Shown: positions 11,188-20,357 of the stretch, piece after piece | How the letters are laid out: each line of letters begins with the position of its first letter | How positions within the stretch are numbered: the stretch's first letter is position 1 | DNA from: Halanaerobium sp. | Lineage (GTDB): Bacteria > Bacillota > Halanaerobiia > Halanaerobiales > Halanaerobiaceae | Length of the DNA: 53,448 nt | Direction: 5' to 3' | Assembly (NCBI GenBank): GCA_018399955.1 | Contig: JAGYNO010000006.1 | Location: 1 to 53,448 of the forward strand | Program-made: the position numbers and the translations under genes | The notes under the pieces: generated by a model | Told to the model about the DNA's origin: nothing | The model's database searches: none | The model's input: the letters and a program-made list of their open reading frames with translations, nothing else

Positions 11188-11838
11188 ATGTTTGATTGGT
11201 TAATTAACGGAATGTCGTATGCTTTAGATTTTATTTATGGTCTTGTCGGGAATTATGGTCTAGCTATAATTATCTTTACACTTGTTATTAAATTTGCACT
11301 TTATCCTCTAACAGCAAAACAGACACGGTCGATGAAAGAAATGCAGGAAATTCAGCCGGAAATGAAAAAAATTCAGGAAAAATATAAAGATGACAAGGAA
11401 CAACAGCAGGAAGAAATGATGAAGCTTTACAAGGAGCATGGGGTTAACCCTGCAGCAGGCTGTTTACCTATGATTTTACAGCTGGCTATTTTGATTCCAC
11501 TTTACAGAACCATTTTTGCTCTTGGCGAAAAAATGGCTGCAGAATCTTTTCTTTGGATTGGAACCCTAACAAGTGGTTCATTAGCTGAGCCGGATGTAGC
11601 AATAGTACTTCTTAATGCAGTTGTAATGTTTGGTCAGACATATATGACACAGCAGTTATCTGGTGGTGGAGATAAGAGTAATAAAATGATGTATATGATG
11701 CCGTTATTTATAATTTTCATCGGATTTAGATTACCATCAGGTGTGCTCTTATACTGGTTTACCTCCACATTATTTACTGTAGCACAGCAGTATATTTTAT
11801 CAAAAGAACCAAGTAAGATTAAGGGGGCTGCAGAATAA
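11188..11838 (+). CDS. yidC: Membrane protein insertase YidC/OxaA/SpoIIIJ
   Basis: 216 aa, the short Gram-positive-like form without the large periplasmic domain. YidC inserts membrane proteins alone or with SecYEG. Hydrophobic segments lie near residues 23-42, 92-112, 130-150 and 170-205. The cytoplasmic hairpin is seen in TRSMKEMQEIQPEMKKIQEKY. The motif NPAAGCLPMILQLAILIPLYR is typical. No lipobox cysteine is seen at the N-terminus, unlike B. subtilis SpoIIIJ. RBS AGGAGG lies before ATG. It is cotranscribed with yidD and jag. Confidence 0.94.
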   Translation: MFDWLINGMSYALDFIYGLVGNYGLAIIIFTLVIKFALYPLTAKQTRSMKEMQEIQPEMKKIQEKYKDDKEQQQEEMMKLYKEHGVNPAAGCLPMILQLAILIPLYRTIFALGEKMAAESFLWIGTLTSGSLAEPDVAIVLLNAVVMFGQTYMTQQLSGGGDKSNKMMYMMPLFIIFIGFRLPSGVLLYWFTSTLFTVAQQYILSKEPSKIKGAAE

Positions 11839-11840
11839 AT

Positions 11841-12476
11841 ATGAAAAGCATAAAGATAAAAGCTAAAAATGTAGATAATGCAGTTGCAGAAGCTTTAAAT
11901 AAGCTTGGCATAGAGGAAGAAGAAGCTGAAATAAATGTGATCGATGAGGGAAGTAAAGGTTTATTGGGGTTTATAGGTGCCAAAGATGCTGTAGTCGAAG
12001 TAACTAAGGTCTTTGAACCTATTGAAGCAGGAAAAGTATTTTTGGAAGAATTACTCAATAAAGCCAAGATAAATGTTGAAGTAGAAATAATAGATTGTGA
12101 AACAAATGATGAACAGGTTATGTATAATCTTAAAGGACAGAAAGAATTAGGCCTGGTTATTGGGCATCGTGGTGAAACTCTTGATGCTTTACAGTATTTA
12201 ACTTCTATTTCTTTAAATAAAGAATTAGAAAAATATTACAGAGTATTATTAGATGCTGAAGGTTATAGAGAAAGGCGCAGAGAGACTTTAGAAAGGTTAG
12301 CAGCCCGACTGGCAAATAAGGCCGAAAAAAAGCAGAGAAAAGTTGTTTTAGAGCCAATGCCGCCACATGAGAGAAGGATAATCCATATTAAACTTAAAGA
12401 AAATAATAATGTAAAATCATACAGTGAAGGTGAAGAACCCTATCGCAAGGTTATGATAGAGCCTCTGGATAATTAA
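11841..12476 (+). CDS. jag: RNA-binding protein Jag/KhpB (Jag_N-KH-R3H)
   Basis: 211 aa. The N-terminal Jag domain covers about residues 1-50 (VDNAVAEALNKLGIEEEEAEINVIDEG). A KH domain follows, with the loop LVIGHRGETLDALQYLTS near 110-125. A C-terminal R3H domain contains MPPHERRIIHIKL. KhpB/Jag binds many RNAs together with KhpA in streptococci and clostridia. It begins 2 nt after yidC and closes the rnpA operon. A strong hairpin lies downstream at 12543-12575. Confidence 0.93.
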   Translation: MKSIKIKAKNVDNAVAEALNKLGIEEEEAEINVIDEGSKGLLGFIGAKDAVVEVTKVFEPIEAGKVFLEELLNKAKINVEVEIIDCETNDEQVMYNLKGQKELGLVIGHRGETLDALQYLTSISLNKELEKYYRVLLDAEGYRERRRETLERLAARLANKAEKKQRKVVLEPMPPHERRIIHIKLKENNNVKSYSEGEEPYRKVMIEPLDN

Positions 12477-12542
12477 TAAGATTAATTAAATAAATCAAAA
12501 TCTAAATATATTATATATTGTATATTATCAAATTTGCTTTTA

Positions 12543-12575
12543 ATAACCCAGCAGGATATTTCTCTGCTGGGTTAT
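12543..12575 (+). terminator. Hairpin between jag and mnmE
   Basis: A perfect 12-bp stem (12543-12554 with 12564-12575, 9-nt loop) stands between jag and mnmE. The T-run after it is weak (TATTTATA), so termination may be partial and mnmE may be read through. The mnmE ribosome-binding site begins about 8 nt further on. Confidence 0.6.
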
Positions 12576-12597
12576 ATTTATAGGGAGGTGTTTTAAT

Positions 12598-13992
12598 TTG
12601 GATATTTTAAGAGAAGATACAATTACAGCTATTGCTACTCCTTTTGGCACAGGTGGAACCGGGAAAATAAGAATTAGTGGACCTGATGCATTCAAAATAG
12701 GTGATCAAATATTCAAATCTATCCAAAAAGAGAAAAAATTGTCTAATCAAAAAACATATACTGCTCATTATGGATTTATCTATGATGGTGAGAAAGATAA
12801 AAAAATTGATGAAGTAGTTGCAATTTTAATGAGAAAACCGCATTCTTTTACTGGAGAAAATGTTCTAGAGATTGACTGTCATGGTGGAATGACACCACTA
12901 AAAGCTGTACTGGATCTTGTTTTGGCAGAAGGAGCAAGACTTGCTGAACCGGGTGAGTTTTCTCAGAGAGCTTTTTTAAATGGACGAATAGATTTAGCTC
13001 AGGCGGAAGCGATTATAGAAATTATTAATTCTAAAACAGAAAAGAGCCTGGATATAGCTGTTGATCAGCTGAGTGGGAAGCTATCGGAACAAATTGGAGA
13101 GATAAGAGAAACCGCAGTCGAGGTGCTTGCTCACCTTGAAGCAGCTATTGATTATCCGGAAGATGAGATTGAAGACTTTTCGCCTTCACAGCTTGAAGAT
13201 AAATTTAATTATATAAAAGATGAGATAGAAAAATTGCTTAAAAGCAGCAAACAAGGTAAAATATATAAAGAAGGTTTAAAAACAGTAATTGTGGGCAAAC
13301 CAAATGTGGGAAAATCAAGCCTTTTAAATTATTTTTTAGAAGAAAAAAGAGCTATAGTTACTGATGTTCCGGGGACTACAAGGGATGTTATTGAAGAGTT
13401 TGTCAATTTGAAGGGGATTCCACTTAAAATAATTGATACAGCAGGGATAAGAGAAACATCAGATCAAGTAGAAAAGATTGGTGTAGAGAGGACCAGAGCT
13501 TCTGCAGAAAAGGCTGATCTGGTTCTATTTATGCTTGATGTTAATCAGGGAATAACTGAAGAAGATCGTAAAATATATCAATTAATAAAAAATAAACCTT
13601 TGCTAGTGATAGTTAATAAAACAGACCTACCCGCAAATATAGAAAAGAAAAAAATAGAAGCAGATTTTAGTGAACACAGCCTGATTTGGATTTCATTACT
13701 TGAAGAAGAAGGATTGGAAGAGTTAAGAGAAAATATTTTAAAAGAAATACTTGATGAAGAAATAAGTGGTGATGATGCAGTCATAATAACTAAAACAAGG
13801 CACAAAAATGCTTTAAATAAAGCCCTGAAAGCAGTTGAAAGGGTAATTGTTTCACGTGAAACAAATATGCCTTATGATTTTTTGACAATTGATTTAAAGG
13901 ATTGTTTAAATGCTTTGGGAGAAATCACAGGGGAAACAGCCGCTGATGATATAATTGACAGGATATTTAATGATTTTTGTTTAGGTAAGTAA
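12598..13992 (+). CDS. mnmE: tRNA uridine-5-carboxymethylaminomethyl GTPase MnmE
   Basis: 464 aa. With MnmG it modifies the wobble uridine (U34) of certain tRNAs. The N-terminal tetrahydrofolate-binding domain (1-120) contains [22 protein letters not shown]. The inserted G domain has GKPNVGKSS near 231, [12 protein letters not shown] and NKTD. The C-terminus ends with the conserved CLGK, whose cysteine is characteristic. The start is TTG with GGAGGTG upstream. mnmG follows after 29 nt. A perfect parS palindrome is embedded at 13848-13863 within the codons for VSRET. Confidence 0.97.
   Translation: MDILREDTITAIATPFGTGGTGKIRISGPDAFKIGDQIFKSIQKEKKLSNQKTYTAHYGFIYDGEKDKKIDEVVAILMRKPHSFTGENVLEIDCHGGMTPLKAVLDLVLAEGARLAEPGEFSQRAFLNGRIDLAQAEAIIEIINSKTEKSLDIAVDQLSGKLSEQIGEIRETAVEVLAHLEAAIDYPEDEIEDFSPSQLEDKFNYIKDEIEKLLKSSKQGKIYKEGLKTVIVGKPNVGKSSLLNYFLEEKRAIVTDVPGTTRDVIEEFVNLKGIPLKIIDTAGIRETSDQVEKIGVERTRASAEKADLVLFMLDVNQGITEEDRKIYQLIKNKPLLVIVNKTDLPANIEKKKIEADFSEHSLIWISLLEEEGLEELRENILKEILDEEISGDDAVIITKTRHKNALNKALKAVERVIVSRETNMPYDFLTIDLKDCLNALGEITGETAADDIIDRIFNDFCLGK
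13848..13863. other. parS site inside mnmE
   Basis: TGTTTCACGTGAAACA is a perfect 16-bp palindrome and differs from the B. subtilis parS consensus (TGTTCCACGTGAAACA) at one position. It lies within mnmE. ParB/Spo0J loads at such sites and spreads to organise origin segregation. The cognate parA and parB genes are 4 kb downstream. Confidence 0.9.
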
Positions 13993-14021
13993 TTGAATTA
14001 TTTAGATTAAGAAAGGGAGAT

Positions 14022-15932
14022 ATGATGGATTTTAAGAAATACCCTAAAGAATATGATGTTATTGTAATTGGAGCTGGACATGCAGGCTGTGAAGCATCGC
14101 TAGCACCAGCAAGAATGGGCTATAAAACACTAACACTGACAGTTAGTTTAGATCATGTAGCTTTTATGCCCTGTAATCCCTCACTTGGAGGACCGGGAAA
14201 ATCACATATGGTTAGAGAAATTGATGCTCTTGGTGGAGAGATGGCCCGCAATATGGATGAAACGATGATCCAAATTAGGATGCTGAATACCAGTAAAGGT
14301 CCTGCGGTTCATGGTTTGAGAGGACAGTCTGATAAAGATGAATATCATAAAAGAATGAAACAGGTTTTAGAACAAGAAGATAATTTAGATTTAAAACAGC
14401 AGATAGCTGAAGAAATTATTGTTGAAGATGGTGTAGTAAAGGGAGTTGTAACCAAAACCGGGGTTTTCTTTCCAGGTAAAAAAGTAATTTTAACAACTGG
14501 AACCTTTTTAAAGGGAAGGATTATAATTGGTGAAGCCAAATTTAATGCTGGTCCAAATCAGCAGTACCCGGCAAATAAGCTTTCGGACAGTCTTAAGGAT
14601 TTAGGTATTTCACTGCGCCGTTTCAAAACTGGAACACCCCCAAGGGTGAGCAAAAAATCAATGGATTTCTCTAAAATGGAGCCGCAGCCAGGCGAAGAGG
14701 GCTTAAGTTTTTCATATAAGTCTGAACCTTTAAAAGGAGAACAGGTAATGTGTTATTTGACATATACAACTGAAGAAACACACCGTATAATTAATGATAA
14801 CAAGATGAGAACCCCGCTTTTTAGTGGTGTAATAGAGGGTGTTGGTCCCCGCTACTGCCCTTCTATAGAGGATAAGGTAGTGAGATTCCCTGATAAAGGC
14901 CGGCATCAACTCTTCATTGAACCAGAAGGACTTGGTACAGATGAATATTATGTTTCTGGACTTTCAACAAGTTTACCCTATGATGTACAGATCGAAATGG
15001 CTAGAACTATACCAGGTTTGGAAGAAGTAGAAATAATGAGGCCAGGTTATGCGATAGAATATGACTGTGTTGATCCAGAAGAATTAAAATTAGATTTAGA
15101 ATTGAAAAAGATAAAGGGTTTATATACAGCAGGTCAAATAAATGGAAGTTCTGGTTACGAAGAAGCAGCAGGTCAGGGGTTAGTCGCCGGGATAAATGCA
15201 GCTTTAAGTCTTGAAGAAAGAGAACCCTTGATATTGAAGCGTTCTGAAGCCTATATAGGTGTTTTAATAGATGATTTGGTTACTAAAGGAACACCTGAAC
15301 CCTATAGGATAATGACTTCCCGTGCTGAATATCGTCTCTTATTAAGGCAGGATAATGCTGATCAGCGTTTAACTCCTATCGGAAGAGAAATTGGTCTTGT
15401 TTCTGACAGCAGATATGAACACTACCGCCAAAAAGTTGAAGGAGTAAAAAAAGCTTTGAAATACCTTCGTGATAAAGATAATAAGGTTAATCCAACTCAG
15501 GAAGTTAGGGATAAGCTTGAAGAGCTGGAGAGTGGGAATCTAAGCAAACCGGTTACACTGGAAGCACTATTGAGAAGACCAGAGATTTCTTATACAGATC
15601 TTAAATATTTTGCAGATGATCTTCCAGAAGTGAACAAAGATGTTATAGAACAGGTTGAAGTTCAGGTAAAATATAAAGGTTATATTGATAGACAGCAGGC
15701 ACAGGTTGAGCAGTTTAGAAAAATGGAAGAAAAGAAAATTCCTGAAGATCTTGACTATAATCAATTAGAAAATTTAAGATTAGAAGCAAGAGAGAAATTA
15801 AATAAAATAAAACCGATTTCTATCGGCCAGGCATCAAGGATATCAGGTGTTTCACCGGCTGATATCTCAGCTCTTATGATTTACCTCGAGCAGTATAACC
15901 GCAGCAAAAAGGATGATAATGATGAATCTTAA
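14022..15932 (+). CDS. mnmG: tRNA uridine-5-carboxymethylaminomethyl modification enzyme MnmG
   Basis: 636 aa. FAD-dependent partner of MnmE in modification of U34. The N-terminal Rossmann motif is [15 protein letters not shown] (residues 13-27). The conserved segments [30 protein letters not shown] and [17 protein letters not shown] are present. The C-terminal helical domain that contacts MnmE ends in [14 protein letters not shown]. Two adjacent ATG codons could start it; GGGAGA lies upstream of the first. Its last 11 nt overlap the rsmG start region, so translation is likely coupled. Confidence 0.97.
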   Translation: MMDFKKYPKEYDVIVIGAGHAGCEASLAPARMGYKTLTLTVSLDHVAFMPCNPSLGGPGKSHMVREIDALGGEMARNMDETMIQIRMLNTSKGPAVHGLRGQSDKDEYHKRMKQVLEQEDNLDLKQQIAEEIIVEDGVVKGVVTKTGVFFPGKKVILTTGTFLKGRIIIGEAKFNAGPNQQYPANKLSDSLKDLGISLRRFKTGTPPRVSKKSMDFSKMEPQPGEEGLSFSYKSEPLKGEQVMCYLTYTTEETHRIINDNKMRTPLFSGVIEGVGPRYCPSIEDKVVRFPDKGRHQLFIEPEGLGTDEYYVSGLSTSLPYDVQIEMARTIPGLEEVEIMRPGYAIEYDCVDPEELKLDLELKKIKGLYTAGQINGSSGYEEAAGQGLVAGINAALSLEEREPLILKRSEAYIGVLIDDLVTKGTPEPYRIMTSRAEYRLLLRQDNADQRLTPIGREIGLVSDSRYEHYRQKVEGVKKALKYLRDKDNKVNPTQEVRDKLEELESGNLSKPVTLEALLRRPEISYTDLKYFADDLPEVNKDVIEQVEVQVKYKGYIDRQQAQVEQFRKMEEKKIPEDLDYNQLENLRLEAREKLNKIKPISIGQASRISGVSPADISALMIYLEQYNRSKKDDNDES

Positions 15933-16653
15933 TAAAGATAAATTCATAACTGAATTACAAGGTGGTTTAAGAGAGCTTAATATTTCCTACAGCAGTGAGC
16001 AGATTGAGCAGCTGTGGGAATATTATGTTTTTTTTATCAATGAAAATAAAAAATATAATTTAAGTGCAATTACAGAAATGAAAGAAGTCATCACAAAACA
16101 TTTTCTGGATTCTGTCGTAATACTATCTCAAATAGAACTAAAAAATGTTAAAAGATGGGTAGATATTGGTACCGGAGCTGGTTTTCCTGGGCTTGTCTTA
16201 AAATTATTTCTTCCGGGACATAGTTTTTATTTAGTTGATTCTTCTTCAAAAAAGGTAAATTTTTTAAATCAATTGATCTATAAATTAAATTTGAATGGTA
16301 TAAATGCTGTTCACGGAAGGGCTGAAGATCTTGCTAAAGAGCTGGACTGGAGGGCTTCTTTTGATTTGGTAACTTCTCGAGCCGTAGCATCACTCAATGT
16401 TTTAGCTGAGTATACAGTGCCATTTTTAAGAATAGGTGGTTCAGCCTTTTTATATAAAGGACCTGAATATTTAGAAGAAATAGACGAAGCAAAAAATGCT
16501 CTAAAAACTCTGGGGGCAGAGCTGAAAGAGACGATAGAGCTTGATGTGCCTGGTTTAAATGCAGAGAGATATCTGATTATTTTAGAAAAAATAGAAAAAA
16601 CCCCTCCAAAATACCCAAGAAGACCTGGCATTCCAAATAAAAGACCATTATAA
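15922..16653 (+). CDS. rsmG: 16S rRNA (guanine-N7) methyltransferase RsmG (GidB)
   Basis: About 243 aa. RsmG methylates N7 of a guanine in the 530 loop of 16S rRNA; its loss gives low-level streptomycin resistance in several species. The SAM-binding motif is [17 protein letters not shown]. The later [19 protein letters not shown] and FLYKG segments are family marks. ATG codons at 15913, 15919 and 15922 are all possible; AAGGA before them fits 15919 or 15922. It overlaps mnmG. The C-terminus ends [12 protein letters not shown] as in relatives. A 199-nt gap to noc follows. Confidence 0.95.
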   Translation: MNLNKDKFITELQGGLRELNISYSSEQIEQLWEYYVFFINENKKYNLSAITEMKEVITKHFLDSVVILSQIELKNVKRWVDIGTGAGFPGLVLKLFLPGHSFYLVDSSSKKVNFLNQLIYKLNLNGINAVHGRAEDLAKELDWRASFDLVTSRAVASLNVLAEYTVPFLRIGGSAFLYKGPEYLEEIDEAKNALKTLGAELKETIELDVPGLNAERYLIILEKIEKTPPKYPRRPGIPNKRPL

Positions 16654-16852
16654 TGTTTTAATTGTATAATATCCAAAATTTGCACTAACTATTAACTAAT
16701 TCTTATTTTATTATGCTAGAATTCATTAATCTGTCAGTATTTCTATAATAAATTATTTGAATTTTGCTGCCCAGATTATAATAATAATCAAAATAATAAA
16801 GGGTTTTATAAAAATTTCAAGAAATATATCTTAGTGGACAGGAGGTAGATTT
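16654..16852. other. AT-rich intergenic gap before noc
   Basis: No gene or strong hairpin is seen. TTGAAT and TATAAT-like elements occur (around 16758 and 16781) but with poor spacing, so no promoter is called. An AGGAGG site precedes noc. Confidence 0.4.
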
Positions 16853-17659
16853 ATGAAATTTTCTTTTTTCAATAATGAAATAGAAGGAGATAATGAAGAA
16901 ATAAATCAGCTTAAAACAGCAGAAATAAGAGCCAATCCTTTTCAGCCCCGCAGGGATTTTAAAGAATCTGAAATAGAAGAATTAGCTGAATCAATTAACA
17001 GGTTTGGCTTAATACAGCCAATAGTAGTCCGTGCAATTAAAAACGGATATGAATTGATAGCTGGAGAAAGACGGCTGAGAGCAGCTAAAATGCTTGGAAA
17101 AGAAAAAATACCTGCTGTAATACGAGATTTTGATGATCGTGAGATGGCTGAAATAGCACTTGTAGAAAATCTACAGAGAAAAGATTTAAATTTCATTGAA
17201 GAAGCTTGTGCATATAGAAAGCTTTTAGATGAGTTTAACTTAACACAGAAAGAACTTGCTGAACGTTTATCTAAGAGCCAATCTGCGATTGCAAATAAAC
17301 TGCGCCTCCTGAATCTATCTAAAGAAATACAAAGTCAATTATTGGAGAATAATTTAAGTGAAAGACATGGAAGAGCTCTGTTAAAGCTTGACTCTGAGCA
17401 GATGCAAAAAGAATTAATAGCTGAAATTGAAAAAAAAGAACTTACAGTTAGAGAATCTGAAAAATTAATCAAAAAAAAAATACATCCAGATGAAAAAAAG
17501 AAAAATAAAATCAAACATATTTCAAAAGATTTAAGATTATTTGCAAATTCTCTAGAAAAAAGAGTTTCGGAAATAAAAGAATCAGGAATAAAGGTTGATA
17601 TGAACCGCAGTGATAGTGATGAATACATAGAATATTATATAAAACTAGAAAAAAAGTAA
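16853..17659 (+). CDS. noc: Nucleoid occlusion protein Noc (ParB family)
   Basis: 268 aa. Noc is a ParB-like CTPase that binds its own sites, spreads, and blocks division over the nucleoid. The N-terminal CTP domain has NPFQPRRDF and GERRLRAAKM; the helix-turn-helix is around 129-155. The positions that switch site specificity between ParB and Noc read Gln143, Lys149, Asn154 and Arg171 here. B. subtilis Noc has Gln, Lys, Lys, Arg, whereas the ParB gene next door has Arg, Met, Lys, Gly. The N-terminus MKFSFFNNE resembles the membrane-targeting start of Noc. The C-terminal domain resembles Noc (ESGIKV). It lies between rsmG and parA, as in Bacillus. An exact Noc site occurs in gcvPB. Confidence 0.88.
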   Translation: MKFSFFNNEIEGDNEEINQLKTAEIRANPFQPRRDFKESEIEELAESINRFGLIQPIVVRAIKNGYELIAGERRLRAAKMLGKEKIPAVIRDFDDREMAEIALVENLQRKDLNFIEEACAYRKLLDEFNLTQKELAERLSKSQSAIANKLRLLNLSKEIQSQLLENNLSERHGRALLKLDSEQMQKELIAEIEKKELTVRESEKLIKKKIHPDEKKKNKIKHISKDLRLFANSLEKRVSEIKESGIKVDMNRSDSDEYIEYYIKLEKK

Positions 17660-17712
17660 TTAAATTTATAATGACCAAAGAAATTAAAGCCAAAAGTTAA
17701 AGAGGTGAAAAG

Positions 17713-18474
17713 ATGGGTAAAACAATAGCTATTGTCAATCAGAAGGGTGGTGTTGGTAAAAGCACAACAGCTGTAAATCTCGGCGCAGGTCTGGCAGAAG
17801 CTGGGAAAAAAGTGCTTTTAATTGATCTTGATCCACAGGGGAATGCCAGCAGTGGTCTCGGTGTAGAAAAATCTGAATTAGAATATACAAGCTATGATCT
17901 TTTAATTGAAGCTGAATCTGTTTTTAGTGTAATAATGGAAACAGAAACTGATAATTTGGATTTAATACCTGCTAATATTGAACTTGCAGGTGCTGAGATC
18001 GAACTAGTATCAATAATGTCAAGAGAAGGCCGCTTAAAAAAATCACTAGTAGAAATTACTGATGATTATGATTTTATCATTATTGACTGCCCACCATCAC
18101 TGGGACTTTTGACCCTAAATGCTTTAACAGCTGCAGATAGTGTTATGGTACCAATTCAATGTGAGTATTATGCTATGGAGGGTCTTGGTCAGCTTATGAA
18201 TACAATAGAATTGGTACGTAAAAATTTAAATCCTGATTTAAGGATAGAAGGTGTCCTGATGACTATGTATGATGCGAGAACTAACTTATCAGGACAGGTC
18301 ATTGAAGAAGTAGAAGAATATTTTTCTGATTTAATGTTTAAAACAATAATACCCAGGAATGTTCGTTTAAGTGAGGCGCCAAGTTTTGGAAGATCAATTC
18401 TTGAATATAGTTCCAACTCAAAAGGTGCAGAAGCATACAGAAAGCTGGCAGAGGAAGTGGTAGCAAGTGAGTAA
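17713..18474 (+). CDS. parA: Chromosome partitioning ATPase ParA/Soj
   Basis: 253 aa. Walker-type ATPase that, with ParB and parS, directs origin segregation and in B. subtilis also influences DnaA activity. The deviant Walker A is KGGVGKSTTAVNLGAGLA (residues 11-28); DLDPQGNAS and IIDCPPSLGLLTLNAL follow. AGGTGA lies before the ATG. Its end overlaps the parB start by 8 nt, so translation is coupled. It follows noc by 53 nt. Confidence 0.96.
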   Translation: MGKTIAIVNQKGGVGKSTTAVNLGAGLAEAGKKVLLIDLDPQGNASSGLGVEKSELEYTSYDLLIEAESVFSVIMETETDNLDLIPANIELAGAEIELVSIMSREGRLKKSLVEITDDYDFIIIDCPPSLGLLTLNALTAADSVMVPIQCEYYAMEGLGQLMNTIELVRKNLNPDLRIEGVLMTMYDARTNLSGQVIEEVEEYFSDLMFKTIIPRNVRLSEAPSFGRSILEYSSNSKGAEAYRKLAEEVVASE

Positions 18475-19315
18475 AAAAAGATTAGGTAAAGGGTTAAGTG
18501 CTCTTATTAAAAATGATGAGTATATAGACAAAAGTAGAGTTGATGAGATATTTGTTGATCAAATTGAAGCAAATCCTTTTCAGCCGCGGACAAATTTTGA
18601 TGAAGATTCTTTAAAAGAGCTTGCTGCATCAATAAAAGAAAAAGGTCTAATCCAGCCGATTACAGTTAGAAAAATTAAAGCTGAAAGATATCAGTTAGCA
18701 GCAGGAGAGCGGCGGTGGCGGGCTTCTCAGATGCTTGATTTAGATAAAATACCTGCAGTTATAAGAGATTTTGATGATCAGGAGATGCTGGAAATCGCAC
18801 TGATTGAAAATCTGCAGAGGGAAGATCTGGATCCTATCGAAGAAGCCAAAGCATATAAAGAGATGATTGATAATTTTGATTTAACTCAGTCTGCACTGGC
18901 AGAACGAGTTGGAAAAAATAGATCAACAATAGCAAATATGGTGAGATTGCTCAAATTATCTGATAAAGTTAAAAGCCACTTATCAAGAGGCAGCATTAGT
19001 GCTGGTCATGCTAGGGCTCTACTTGCTTTGGATGAAGCAGCAGCACAAACTGCAGCTTGTGAAAATGTGATTATACAGGATTTAACAGTCAGAGAGACTG
19101 AAAAGTATGTAGATAAACTAAAAAATCCATTAAAAAAGAACAAGAAAAAGAAAAAAGAGAATAATCTTTCTGATGAATGGCTGCATGCAGCTGAAAAACT
19201 TGAAAAAAACCTCGGCAGTCCCGTCAAAATAAAAAAGCGTAAAAAAAATAACTTGCTGACCATTGAGCTCGATTCTATTGATAAATTAGAAGAAATTATT
19301 GAAAAGTTAAATTAA
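18467..19315 (+). CDS. parB: Chromosome partitioning protein ParB/Spo0J
   Basis: 282 aa. ParB binds parS and loads SMC at the origin. The N-terminal CTP-binding domain contains NPFQPRTNF and AAGERRWRASQM. The helix-turn-helix GKNRSTIANMVRLL and the following SAGHARALL carry the Arg and Gly typical of parS-binding ParB, in contrast to the adjacent Noc. The C-terminal dimerisation domain is preceded by a Lys-rich linker. The start is GTG, inside the end of parA. A 22-bp palindrome with a central parS site lies 26 nt after the stop. Confidence 0.96.
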   Translation: MSKKRLGKGLSALIKNDEYIDKSRVDEIFVDQIEANPFQPRTNFDEDSLKELAASIKEKGLIQPITVRKIKAERYQLAAGERRWRASQMLDLDKIPAVIRDFDDQEMLEIALIENLQREDLDPIEEAKAYKEMIDNFDLTQSALAERVGKNRSTIANMVRLLKLSDKVKSHLSRGSISAGHARALLALDEAAAQTAACENVIIQDLTVRETEKYVDKLKNPLKKNKKKKKENNLSDEWLHAAEKLEKNLGSPVKIKKRKKNNLLTIELDSIDKLEEIIEKLN

Positions 19316-19341
19316 GATTATAAAAATTTAAAACAGCATTC

Positions 19342-19363
19342 AAATGTTTCACGTGAAACATTT
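19342..19363. other. parS site downstream of parB
   Basis: TGTTTCACGTGAAACA at 19345-19360 is identical to the site inside mnmE. Here the palindrome extends by three A/T pairs on each side to 22 bp. It lies in the short gap between parB and the DUF554 gene and is likely a ParB loading site. Confidence 0.92.
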
Positions 19364-19395
19364 TTGAGTATTAGAGAATAGATAGGTGGTTTTTA

Positions 19396-20082
19396 ATGAT
19401 AGGGACAATAGTAAATATTGGGGCAGTTCTTGCTGGAAGCACTGTTGGTATTCTTTTTAGAGGTAAATTTCCAGAAAAAATTCAAACTTCTGTAATCCAT
19501 GGTATAAGTCTGGCTGTTCTTTTAATCGGTTTTCAAATGGCTTTTAGCATAGAAAAATCAGAAGATATTTTACTTGTTATATTCAGTCTGGTTATCGGAG
19601 CGGTTATTGGTGAACTTCTTGAAATTGAGAAAAAATTAAATAATTTTGGTCAGGCAATAAAAAATAAAATCGGTGGTAAAGATGATCTTTTTGTACAGGG
19701 CTTTGTACAGGCAAGTCTCATCTACTGTGTTGGAGCTATGGCTATTATGGGATCCATACAGGATGGATTAAATGGTGATCCCAGCATATTATTTACAAAG
19801 TCACTTCTTGATGGTACTACAGCTGTTGCTTTTGCTGCAAGTACAGGTATTGGAGTAGCATTTTCTGTTATACCAATTTTCATTTATCAGGGCAGCATTA
19901 CTGTTCTGGCAGGTTGGGCAGAGTCTTTTTTAACTCAAGATATGATTAGAATAATGACATCCACTGGTGGACTTTTAATTGCTGCGATTGGATTTAATAT
20001 GCTTGGTAAAACAGAAATCAAAACAGGTAATTTGCTTCCTTCACTTGCAGTTGCAGTAATACTGGCGGCTTTTGTATTTTGA
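19396..20082 (+). CDS. DUF554 family membrane protein
   Basis: 228 aa. Six or seven hydrophobic segments are visible (about 1-20, 35-50, 57-72, 105-125, 140-165, 175-195, 210-228). The start MIGTIVNIGAVLAGSTVGIL and segments such as FVQASLIYCVGAMAIMGSIQDGL are typical of DUF554 proteins (YqgA/YdfK-like), whose substrate is unknown. It may be a transporter or channel, but no experiment-backed role is known to me. It has AGGTGG before the ATG and stands alone between the parS site and the glycine riboswitch. Confidence 0.85.
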   Translation: MIGTIVNIGAVLAGSTVGILFRGKFPEKIQTSVIHGISLAVLLIGFQMAFSIEKSEDILLVIFSLVIGAVIGELLEIEKKLNNFGQAIKNKIGGKDDLFVQGFVQASLIYCVGAMAIMGSIQDGLNGDPSILFTKSLLDGTTAVAFAASTGIGVAFSVIPIFIYQGSITVLAGWAESFLTQDMIRIMTSTGGLLIAAIGFNMLGKTEIKTGNLLPSLAVAVILAAFVF

Positions 20083-20140
20083 TTTAAATTTGAATAATTG
20101 TTTGCAGCAAAAATTTTTAAGGAAATTTAAGAATAAATTT

Positions 20141-20169
20141 TTGCAATAAGAGAGGAAATAAGATATAAT
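20141..20169 (+). promoter_or_regulatory. Promoter of the glycine cleavage operon
   Basis: TTGCAA (20141-20146) and TATAAT (20164-20169) are separated by 17 nt, about 25 nt upstream of the glycine riboswitch. Confidence 0.7.
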
Positions 20170-20189
20170 TAAATCAAAGAAAATACATC

Positions 20190-20300
20190 GGGTGAAGGCT
20201 GAATGAGAGACCATTATGATGGCGCCGAAGGAGCAAGGGGAACCGAAACTCTCAGGCAAAAAGAATTCAGCTGGACGAAACTCTGGACATAATACATAAA
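20190..20300 (+). promoter_or_regulatory. Glycine riboswitch (single aptamer)
   Basis: The leader has the conserved glycine aptamer blocks GAGAGACC, GGCGCCGAAGGAGCAA and GAAACTCTCAGGCAAAA in order. The closing stem P1 pairs GCTGAAT (20198-20204) with ATTCAGC (20265-20271). After it comes GGACGAAACTCTGGA (20273-20287), the sequence that starts the second aptamer in tandem gcvT switches. The rest of a second aptamer is absent, so this is a singlet with a 3' remnant. A terminator follows at once, so glycine probably turns on the gcv genes by preventing termination. Confidence 0.92.
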
Positions 20301-20303
20301 GTG

Positions 20304-20343
20304 AACAGGGAGTCGGATTTTATTCCGGCTCCCTGTTTTTTTT
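20304..20343 (+). terminator. Riboswitch-controlled terminator
   Basis: A 12-bp stem (20306-20317 with 20324-20335, one G-U pair, 6-nt loop), extended by two A-T pairs, is followed by eight T residues. It sits between the glycine aptamer and the gcvT ribosome-binding site and is the likely expression platform. Confidence 0.88.
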
Positions 20344-20357
20344 GAAGGAGGAAAAAA

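Noticed and set aside
11819-12067. Leftward frame opposite jag
   Set aside because: Shadow of jag; Ser/Ala-rich composition and no ribosome-binding site.
20273-20300. Second full glycine aptamer
   Set aside because: Only the first segment (GGACGAAACTCTGGA) exists; the later conserved blocks are missing before the terminator.
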